Shown: positions 60,401-64,000 of the stretch, one piece after another
Position numbering within the stretch: position 1 is the first letter of the stretch
Layout of the letters: every line of letters begins with the position of its first letter
NCBI GenBank assembly: GCA_033239525.1
Contig: BSYO01000009.1
Span: 18,559,299-18,623,298 of the forward strand
Reading direction: 5' to 3'
DNA: 64,000 nt
DNA from: Nepenthes gracilis
Taxonomy: Eukaryota > Streptophyta > Magnoliopsida > Caryophyllales > Nepenthaceae
Made by a program: the position numbers and the translations under genes
Notes under the pieces: generated by a model
What the model was told of the DNA's origin: nothing
Database searches by the model: none
Seen by the model: the letters and a program-made list of their open reading frames with translations, nothing else

Positions 60401-61463
60401 AAAGAACTATGTGTTTTTGTTAAGGTGTCCCTAGAGGGTTGTGTTCTATTTTTTAATAAAGTTACATATCTCCGTATCCATGTTGTGTCATGTTTGTATC
60501 CCATGTCCAGGTCTATACTTCTTAGCATACAGTCCCCAAACACAATAGAGGGGGCATACAAGGTTCCAACAGAACACCCTTAATTGTAGGCACACCTAGA
60601 AGATAAGGCTCATTGCCAGCATTCCATGCAAGCTTTCTATCCAGTTCCTCTCTTGACACCTGTACAATGGCAACATCCATTGTTGCATTCATTGGTCTAA
60701 TGTTCCTTTCTTCCAGGATGATGGTAAGAAATTTAGTATTCATTTACATGTTGCAGATAACAACAATGTTTTAATCCCCTTTCACCATAAAAATAACCAT
60801 GTCGTGATTCCCTGTTAATCACCACAAAGAAATTTGGGGAGGTGATGCAACTTGCAAGTCAAGATATAGCTGTCTAAATCTGTCTGAGAAATCCAATCCG
60901 TTGAGATTCATATTAATAAAGCCCTGACCAACTACTGAGTGATGGGCTATTTTAATGTTCACCTTCATCATACATACACTTAGGTGGAACATTTTCCTTC
61001 CATAGCCTCTTGATATCTTAAACCCAGCAAAAAATTGGAGCAACAATTATGTTCACTTGAGCTTACATGATGCAGTGCTCTTATGGTGGGATATTGTATA
61101 TGGGTTTTACTCCACTCTCTTGTACTAAATGGTGTTGGAGGGAGGTACCTCATTATTAATAAAATTTTAAAAAGTTTTGTGAAAAGTATTGTATAAGAGT
61201 TCTTTCAAGATGTATCTGCTGATGAGGGTGACACTATCCACTGTTTGGATGAAATGCAATTTTTTTTTTTTTCAGCAATCAAAAGAATATAAATCTCATA
61301 TTTTGTTGATATTATTTCTAATGTAAAGCTTGTATTATTGATTTTTCCTATTCAGGATTTTATGGAGTATGATGATGAAGTTAGAGACGATGGGTTAGTA
61401 ATTGTTCCGAAAAAAGGGAACATAATTGAAAAATCATTTGACAAGCTGAAAGAGACGAGTACA
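27438..61463 (+). CDS. LETM1-like protein, 16 coding exons seen, 3' end beyond the window
   Basis: Plant LETM1-like protein, subfamily of Arabidopsis At5g06220/At3g11560. Exons: 27438-27478, 29658-30147, 38107-38198, 40838-40999, 41100-41493, 43750-43868, 43963-44035, 44115-44335, 44453-44497, 46149-46245, 46391-46582, 51988-52112, 52179-52272, 52648-52674, 58598-58747, 61356-61463. All junctions are GT-AG and the frame stays open for 810 codons. Residues 1-40 are Ser/Arg/Lys-rich with few acids, which suits an organelle transit peptide. Conserved blocks are SLHDAARVFELSIKEQ (about 130), AAWLGVDKTAW, CPQFFTIIPDTTGRL, LRREFLLHFGPRAA, DLAIFGFFIALGRSTQ and LDWLPFYPGYTN. Exon 11 (579-642) and part of exon 15 are coiled-coil-like. 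The membrane-anchored LETM domain of the family should follow exon 16 outside the window. LETM1 itself acts in the mitochondrial inner membrane in cation/proton exchange. The role of this plant branch is not shown by sequence. Confidence 0.88.
27479..29657 (+). other. Intron 1 (2179 bp) with a MITE-like insert
   Basis: Begins GTTCGTAC, ends TTTGGAATTGCAG. About 27725-28554 is a mobile-looking insert described separately. The rest is plain intron. Small open frames (28849-29067, 29591-29845) are not coding. Confidence 0.7.
27725..28554 (+). mobile_element. MITE-like element, family 1, copy A
   Basis: Left end CTCTCGTTTGGCAAAATCATT; right end, read backwards, CTGCTTTGTTTATTTTGAG. The interior is rich in GGAAATGGAG-type purine words at the left and their complements at the right, so it could fold on itself. 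A related piece in inverted orientation is at 48628-49160. Target duplication not resolved; superfamily uncertain (hAT-like ends with a GTTTGG core are one option). Confidence 0.5.
29658..30147 (+). CDS. Exon 2
   Basis: Largest exon, residues 14-177. Acceptor TTGGAATTGCAG, donor CAG|GTTTGT, phase 2 to 0. It carries the variable, basic N-terminal region (residues 14-90) and the start of the conserved body (DDG-like NDGVTVNGNPQ, then SLHDAARVFELSIKEQ, then WLTAAWLGVDKTAWAKAL). Confidence 0.92.
31090..31834 (+). mobile_element. MITE-like element, family 2, copy A
   Basis: Left part GGCACATTTGGTTATTGGAATGGAATAAGGTGGGAATAGAATAG repeats in reverse at the right end of 62659-63137. The right end reads TATTCCCACCAACTAAACGTGGGG. 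The centre is AT-rich with a (GT)13 run. Ends of the GG-N2-CGTTTGGTT kind suggest a PIF/Harbinger- or hAT-type MITE, but I could not fix target duplications. Confidence 0.6.
31579..31604 (+). repeat. (GT)13 microsatellite
   Basis: Twenty-six uninterrupted bases of GT inside the MITE-like element. Confidence 0.95.
32250..32940 (+). pseudogene. Possible L1 ORF1/endonuclease-linker debris
   Basis: Several short coding-like stretches: SMEAVTPLVV-like, AEEIEGPGKTVGFGDL at 32500-32570, and LDLSFAGNEDKFMKIL at 32735-32790. These recall the region just before the endonuclease of plant L1 elements (a (V/I)G...EGxEDxF...L motif). It has the same orientation as the RT remnant at 36060 and may be the other end of the same copy, later separated by LTR insertions. 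Weak. Confidence 0.3.
33093..33653 (+). mobile_element. Solo LTR or TRIM-like element with perfect target duplication
   Basis: 561 bp flanked by GGATC on both sides (33088-33092 and 33654-33658). Ends are TGATGCA and TGCATCA, a perfect 7-bp inverted terminal pair of the TG...CA type. TTTCTATATAAAG (33318) is a likely TATA box, and the CT-rich second half resembles a transcribed LTR leader. Near 33508 a TTTGGAATCAGAT word resembles a tRNA-iMet primer site. If real, this could be a miniature element (TRIM) rather than a solo LTR. Family not identified. Confidence 0.7.
33659..34227 (+). mobile_element. Chromovirus LTR 3' part, plus orientation
   Basis: Ends AAGATTGGGGACGTGACA, the LTR end seen in reverse at 13455. 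Upstream, TTGCGTCCCGACAAAAC and TTTGGTTGAAACAAATACGT follow the same order as 17230-17310 in the solo LTR. The 5' part of the LTR is missing. Confidence 0.5.
34228..35553 (-). mobile_element. Chromovirus LTR, reverse orientation, partial
   Basis: On minus it starts TGTTATGGATCTCAAGTT at 35553, has TTCTATATAAGGCC (35173-35186) and a GA-rich leader (TC-rich on plus at 35080-35145), and then AT-rich sequence like the other chromovirus LTRs. Its left limit is unclear; 34340 leftwards may be other sequence. It forms a tail-to-tail pair with the LTR piece ending at 34227. Confidence 0.6.
36060..37660 (+). pseudogene. L1 LINE RT remnant, sense to the host gene
   Basis: Across frameshifts one reads KWIKGCMTTSKVSMIAHG (36127-36180), then DLFSPLLFIVAMEIFSRFIDD (36225-36285, the G-D-P-L-S-P block), VSHLLIAGNMFV (36354-36388, the FADD box), YFGLSFGAKYRDV (36560-36600), IKGFHASNKALLAEWLWRFL (36878-36937) and PNRCYFCKEELESAKHIFFY (37582-37641, the C-terminal zinc-finger-like block). 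FADD reads IAGN, so both catalytic aspartates are gone. Many stops. Confidence 0.87.
38107..38198 (+). CDS. Exon 3
   Basis: Residues 178-208 (ASVYSLLQAANEFSSCRDG, then RDRDISLLVQR). Acceptor CTTGGCAG, donor AGAAG|GTATAT, phase 0 to 2. Confidence 0.92.
38868..39125 (+). repeat. Cryptic repeat rich in CCGATAT/ATATCG words
   Basis: About a dozen loose copies of CGATAT, GATACC and ACCGATATGATCACG, some in direct tandem (GATATGATCACGACC twice at 39056-39085). A related piece with ATCGATAT and CGATAC words is at 59775-59910. Probably a dispersed plant repeat. Confidence 0.55.
39425..39460 (+). repeat. (GATA)n/(GAGG)n microsatellite
   Basis: Three GATA units followed by GAGAGTGAGG and (GAGG)n. Confidence 0.9.
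40838..40999 (+). CDS. Exon 4
   Basis: Residues 208-262 (SLLRLSAPLESTIREKL, then CEWFWSEQIPVVVTTFV, then FERDPRFNNAT). Acceptor AAATGCAG, donor ACAGG|GTATCT, phase 2 to 2. Confidence 0.9.
41100..41493 (+). CDS. Exon 5
   Basis: Residues 262-393, the most conserved part: DVSLLMLALTCTAA, then LGPAKVSCPQFFTIIPDTTG, then LRREFLLHFGPRAASA, then TDEIVFWVDLVQKQL. The acceptor TTTCACTTCAG at 41099 is required for frame. The preceding intron is only 100 nt. Another good acceptor 28 nt upstream would shift the frame. Confidence 0.9.
41494..43749 (+). other. Intron 5 (2256 bp)
   Basis: Begins GTTAGTAT, ends TTATTGCAG. Contains a LINE 3'-end piece with an A15 tail (43040-43396). The rest shows no recognised element. 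Frames at 42369-42569 and 42671-42856 look like chance. Confidence 0.65.
43040..43396 (+). pseudogene. LINE 3'-terminal piece with poly-A tail
   Basis: WRIFKEKGGNILWTSSIF, then AWCLWSRMNAGIF (43130-43232), matches the C-terminal block of plant L1 proteins (GK.LW....LWTERNSRIF). The piece ends in fifteen A residues (43382-43396), as expected for a 5'-truncated L1 insertion in sense with the host gene. Confidence 0.6.
43750..43868 (+). CDS. Exon 6
   Basis: Residues 394-433 (VLEKDLAIFGFFIALGRSTQ, then NGYDKINEPVEGFI). Acceptor TTATTGCAG, donor ATAAG|GTATTG, phase 0 to 2. Confidence 0.93.
43963..44035 (+). CDS. Exon 7
   Basis: Residues 433-457 (RYLIGGIVLYYPQLSSISS). Acceptor GGTTGTAG, donor GGAG|GTTAGC, phase 2 to 0. 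The hydrophobic part is too short for a sure membrane span. Confidence 0.92.
44115..44335 (+). CDS. Exon 8
   Basis: Residues 458-531 (VVCDELDWLPFYPGYTN, then a His-rich KHSHSHKNK, then SNVKAARFLSK). Acceptor GTTCTTTAG, donor AAAGG|GTAATT, phase 0 to 2. Confidence 0.92.
44453..44497 (+). CDS. Exon 9 (45 nt)
   Basis: Residues 531-546 (GHNRLRICMEELRVF). Acceptor GATTGTATAG, donor TTTAG|GTGAGT, phase 2 to 2. Too small to appear as an open frame but needed to join exons 8 and 10. Confidence 0.88.
   Translation, partial: TQQAEDLHGGTAGI
44498..46148 (+). other. Intron 9 (1651 bp)
   Basis: Begins GTGAGTTA. Holds A-rich tracts (44564-44590, 45599-45630) that could be tails of retroposed pieces, though no source could be read. 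No gene. Confidence 0.6.
46149..46245 (+). CDS. Exon 10
   Basis: Residues 546-578, hydrophilic and Ser/Thr-rich (RDEFANTQATRSTERSKSE, then SPFVEDLDSFDM). Acceptor TTGATGCAG, donor ATATG|GTGGTC. GTGGTC is a weaker donor than the others. Confidence 0.85.
46391..46582 (+). CDS. Exon 11, coiled-coil segment
   Basis: Residues 579-642 (ALESVEEALVRLEKLLQEL, then DLERIRKLKKEAEFLEASF). Heptad-like Leu/Ala spacing over about 60 residues. Acceptor TTTGTTGCAG, donor CAGCAG|GTATTG, phase 0 to 0. Confidence 0.93.
48628..49160 (-). mobile_element. MITE-like element, family 1, copy B (inverted)
   Basis: The right end, read backwards, gives CTATGTTTGGCAAAATATGTT, matching the left end of 27725-28554. The left end CCCTTTGTTTATAGGAAGTG matches that element's right end read backwards. 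So the two copies lie in opposite orientation in introns 1 and 11. Confidence 0.5.
51236..51580 (+). repeat. 178-bp tandem duplication
   Basis: AATCCCAATTATTTTGATTT (51246) and AATCCCAATTATTGTGATTT (51424) start two copies that both continue through ACTCTATCTCTKGTTACTT, AAAGGTAATTTGTTCARATT and TTCACTTCACCAAGTT. The copies differ at a few sites and by a small deletion in the second. The block ends about 400 bp before exon 12. Confidence 0.9.
51988..52112 (+). CDS. Exon 12
   Basis: Residues 643-684, hydrophilic (GTDDSQPPPSTNEQTKYL, then RTSGAGKMDKKNMC). Acceptor TTCTCAACTAG, donor AATAG|GTCTGA, phase 0 to 2. Confidence 0.85.
52179..52272 (+). CDS. Exon 13
   Basis: Residues 684-715. RALGKSRGLWSFLVRPSMKK is a recognisable block of the plant subfamily (SRGLW.F.V). 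Acceptor GCATTTCAG, donor AAAACT|GTAAGC, phase 2 to 0. The intron before it is only 66 nt. Confidence 0.9.
52273..52647 (+). other. Intron 13 (375 bp)
   Basis: Contains a CT-rich run (52449-52473) and ends in a strong polypyrimidine tract (CCACCTCCTCCCTTTTAG). Nothing else seen. Confidence 0.65.
52648..52674 (+). CDS. Exon 14, 27-nt micro-exon
   Basis: GACATGAGCCTTGAACTAAC and on to TCATCT|GTAAGC encodes DMSLELTSS. The acceptor tract is very strong and the donor is consensus. 27 nt keeps phase 0 on both sides, so the exon could be included or skipped without frame change. Inferred from splice signals, not from homology alone. Confidence 0.65.
53063..53159 (+). pseudogene. U6 snRNA pseudogene
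   Basis: GTCTCTTTGGAGACATCTGATAAAATTAG, AATACAGAAAAGATTAGCAT, then GCAAGGATGACATTCACAAATC and a terminal T5 run reproduce U6 snRNA from end to end. The ACAGAGA box is ACAGAAA, AGCATGGCCCCTGCG has lost several bases, and the last stem is changed. About 97 nt against 102. No plant USE (TCCCACATCG) or well-placed TATA is upstream. So it is a retro- or duplicated pseudogene, not an active Pol III gene. Confidence 0.88.
56175..56300 (+). mobile_element. tRNA-derived SINE remnant
   Basis: TAGCATTGTTG (56186-56196) fits a degenerate A box. GGTTCAAGTTC (56231-56241) is a good B box at tRNA-like distance. The words GTAAGGTTGCTTATGGC and GATCATAGGTTCAAGTTC resemble the head of Au-type plant SINEs. The 3' end and target sites were not found. 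Confidence 0.4.
58598..58747 (+). CDS. Exon 15
   Basis: Residues 725-774 (ENGSFEQSATAKVGDGK, then NEFQRFEVLRSELVELEKRV). The second half is helical and coiled-coil-like and is conserved in the subfamily. Acceptor CTGGTGCAG, donor ATGAG|GTATCT, phase 0 to 0. Confidence 0.93.
58748..61355 (+). other. Intron 15 (2608 bp)
   Basis: Contains a piece related to the CCGATAT repeat (59775-59910) and GTGTCC/GGACAC-rich words (59430-59480, 60470-60510). A minus-strand coding-like stretch at 60522-61046 is listed separately. No gene on plus. Confidence 0.6.
60522..61046 (-). other. Minus-strand coding-like stretch, unidentified
   Basis: Two nearly adjacent open pieces on minus (61046-60819 and 60743-60522) have non-repetitive, protein-like composition, e.g. 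EERNIRPMNATMDVAIV, then REELDRKLAWNAGNEPYLLG. It could be a retrocopy or transposase debris. I do not recognise it, and there is no start or gene structure. Confidence 0.25.
61356..61463 (+). CDS. Exon 16 (last one inside the window)
   Basis: Residues 775-810: acidic DFMEYDDEVRDDG, then IVPKKGNIIEKSFDKLKETS. Acceptor CCTATTCAG, donor ACA|GTATGT, phase 0 to 0. In the family the KLKETS block directly precedes the LETM domain, so the next exon should encode it. Confidence 0.92.
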
Positions 61464-62658
61464 GTATGTGCATCTTCTCTTTGCCTTAGAGTTGTTTTTT
61501 TTTCCTTTTGTTTTGTTTGTAGTAAGTAGTAAACATTATTAGAAAGCACCTCAAAAGGTGAACCACCAGTTGTCACAATGTATAATATATGGATATATCA
61601 ATAGCTATGCAAAATCTATCAACAGAATAAAAAAGGGTGGCATTGTGCATTGGACTATCATATTGCACTTAGGGAGGGGACAAATGTCCACAGCTGTGCC
61701 CTTCCATTGTTAAGAGGTTGTTTCTATGAAAAGATAAAATTAACAAAATACTAGGTGAAGGCCTATTTATGTGATTCTTCCATCTCTCCCAAAATGTGAT
61801 TGTGTGGAATTGGATTGTCCTGATCGTAGTTGAAGAATTCTCAAATTATTCCAGACTCTAATATGTTGCTTAGTACAAATAATATGAAATATGACCAATA
61901 GAATAACATCCAAGACATCTGTAAGTAAAGACCAACAATCGAATCCTTTATGTAGTGGAATGACATTAATTATTAAATTCTTCTTTTAGGATAACATTAT
62001 GCATAGGCATCCATGACTTCCAATTGATGAAGGATACAATGGATTTTTCCTAATCAGAGAAATGTAATACTAGGCATAATCCATGCTCATTTGATATCCA
62101 AAACACTTGCCCATCCGAAATTTATATACATACAAAGGAAAACATCTGTAAATTGTCTAAAAATGACGTTGCATGATCTTCATTTTCCATGAAATAAAAA
62201 CAAAATCTAATCGAATGATTCTAGATTGCACCACATCATTTTGCTACATTTTGCGTTTTTTTTTTTTTTTTTTTGCTTTTTTTAATAAAAAGTAATTTTG
62301 GGTACTAATAGCCTTAGTCCTGGTTACTTTATAGGATTTGCATTGTACAGATTGGTCAAATTGATTCATTTGTTATGTTTCTCTTGATATTTTAATTGGA
62401 ATCTACTTGCTTCATGAAAAACAATGAACTATATTATCCTCAGAAGCATTCTGGTAATTTGATTCCTATTTGGTATGCCAGTTTCAGCCTTCTTAAATCT
62501 AATTTCTTACAACTATTGCTTAAATATGAAATCATGTCTTCAATTCGAAACTGTATTATATTCCAATCTTCATGTGGACTTGGGTTACTTTTCAGATTGG
62601 GTTTTAGTTGATTAAAAAGGTTTTTGTTAAATTTGTTATCAATTTGATTGGAATATTT

Positions 62659-62801
62659 ACCCCCCGTTTGGTTGGAGGGAATAGAAATTCTATTCCCTCC
62701 TTATTCCTTAGGAATAGATATTCCTCTATTTAGTTACAAATTTAATCAAGAATAAATATTCCCACATCCGACATGAAATATGGGAATAGTTATTCCCTCT
62801 C

Positions 62802-62844
<43 letters not shown>

Positions 62845-63137
62845 GTTATTGTTATTATTATTATTATTACGTTTTATTATTATTATTATTATTACTACTA
62901 TTATTATTATTATCGTTATTGTTGTTATTACTATTATCACTATTATTATTATCCCTATTCACACCTTATTCCTCATACTATTTTACAAACCAAATAATAG
63001 AATACTAATTTTCACCTTATTCTATTCCAACAATCAAATATAAGAATAATAATTCCAACTTTATTCCCATCCTATTCTATTTTCTGGGAATAATTATTCT
63101 ATTCCCACCTTATTCCATTCCAGTAACTAAACGTACC
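62659..63137 (-). mobile_element. MITE-like element, family 2, copy B (inverted)
   Basis: The right part, read backwards (GTACGTTTAGTTACTGGAATGGAATAAGGTGGGAATAG), matches the left part of 31090-31834 almost word for word, so the two copies are inverted to each other. The left end is CCCCCCGTTTGGTTGGAGGG. The centre is a long ATT-type microsatellite. Confidence 0.65.
62802..62951 (+). repeat. (ATT)n microsatellite with GTT/ACT variants
   Basis: About 150 bp of trinucleotide repeat, interrupted by CGTTTT and by ATC/GTT units. The Ile/Leu/Tyr-only open frames across it are artefacts. Confidence 0.95.
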
Positions 63138-64000
63138 ATCAGTGTCTACTTCAGCCTTTCTATCTGGTGATTGAACCTCCAGTTGATGACTCATACAAGG
63201 AATCAATTTCAGTTGACTTTCCTTTTGGTGATTAAATGTAAATAATTTTCATGAAGGTACCAAGGGGGTGTGAGAAATTAGTTGGTGGGAGGCATCAATC
63301 ATGGGGTAGGGTTTTGGCTTCTAATTGGTAATTTTCAAGTTTTCTTTTTTTTAGACTTATGAGTATCTTCATTTTGGACTTATTTTGCTACATATGCTTT
63401 TGTCTCGGCGTAGCCATTTTTCGTCTTCAAGTTGGGTCACATGATGCTAAAATATGAGTCATTTCTCTGGAATTTTCCTTTTTAAAAAAATTGTGTCTAA
63501 ACCATAAATTTGACAAATAAAATTGTTAGTTTCCTGTTTTCACTGTGGGTTTTGAACTTTTGAACTGGTTATGTTAGGAAAACAGTTTCATGGTTTTCCT
63601 AGAAAGTATATTTATTTGTTTTTGTTAGAAATATGCACACCGCAACCAACTTATATTTATTTATAGTTAGCAAAACATAATCACATAACATATGATTAGA
63701 ATTATTAATCAAAAAAATATACGTGGTGCTCATTTCGAAATTATTTATCAAAACTTGTTTGAGTTCAACTCAAGAAGGCTAACAAGTTGAATCAATCATA
63801 TTTTTAAGCTAGTTTAAGGAGGAACAATTTTTAAATAAGATATTACTTTTTATATTGATCTACCCTAAGCTAATTGCTCGTAGTTAATTTCGATAGTTAA
63901 TTTGTTAAAAGTCTGTCTATATAGCCTCGCGGCATACCATGTACTGAATGTAGTTCTTAGTGATATTCTTACATAAAATAACATTTATCTACCTTTTTTG

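Larger units (their letters stand above)
61464..64000 (+). other. Intron 16, continues past the window
   Basis: Starts GTATGTGC. Contains a poly-T run (62258-62274) and a MITE-like element with an ATT microsatellite (62659-63137). No further exon was found, and the expected LETM-domain coding sequence is absent. Confidence 0.7.

Noticed and set aside
62773..63043. Open frames of poly-Ile/Leu/Tyr
   Set aside because: They are translations of the ATT microsatellite.
1..64000. CRISPR array, operon, phage or other prokaryotic system
   Set aside because: No regularly spaced repeats of that kind and no dense ORF clusters; introns, retrotransposons and plant gene structure show nuclear plant DNA.

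Overview
The window is nuclear DNA of a flowering plant, most likely a woody or large-genome eudicot. The evidence is the high AT content, GT-AG introns of up to 8 kb, stacked Ty3/gypsy and Ty1/copia elements, plant-type L1 LINEs, and a U6-like pseudogene. I cannot name the species. Only one real gene is supported; most open frames in the window are chance or transposon debris.

Left half, 1-27041: intergenic, a layered retrotransposon graveyard. A Tork-type copia element (2406-11828, +) was split inside its 5' LTR by a Tekay/Del-type chromovirus (3028-9457, +; LTRs of 1990 and 2342 bp, tRNA-iMet-like primer site, dead RT, integrase and chromodomain). Next comes a second chromovirus in reverse orientation (13455-21759, -, target duplication CTTTA/CTCTA). 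Its own 3' LTR was later hit by a solo LTR (15285-17381, +, AAGTA/AAGCA). A reverse-strand L1 LINE remnant (22785-25280) and a reverse solo copia LTR (26281-27041) follow. The solo copia LTR ends about 400 bp upstream of the gene's start codon.

Right half, about 27200-64000: a single plus-strand gene encoding a LETM1-like protein (plant subfamily of Arabidopsis At5g06220/At3g11560). I could assemble 16 coding exons (27438-61463). They join in one uninterrupted frame of 2430 nt, or 810 codons. The C-terminal LETM domain expected from the family must lie beyond the right edge, so the gene is cut by the window. Exons are small (27-490 nt). Introns range from 66 to 7959 bp, and much of the bulk of the large ones is mobile DNA: L1 pieces, a solo LTR with a perfect 5-bp target duplication, chromovirus LTR pieces, two MITE-like families each present as an inverted pair, a SINE-like piece, microsatellites, and a U6 snRNA pseudogene in intron 14.

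I found no CRISPR, operon or defence-type system and no clearly new biological system. The points most worth checking are the exon model (27-nt micro-exon, two competing acceptors in intron 4), the insertion order of the nested elements, the 2-versus-10-copy minisatellite difference between paired LTRs, the 404-bp duplication inside an integrase remnant, and the inverted MITE pairs that flank most of the gene.
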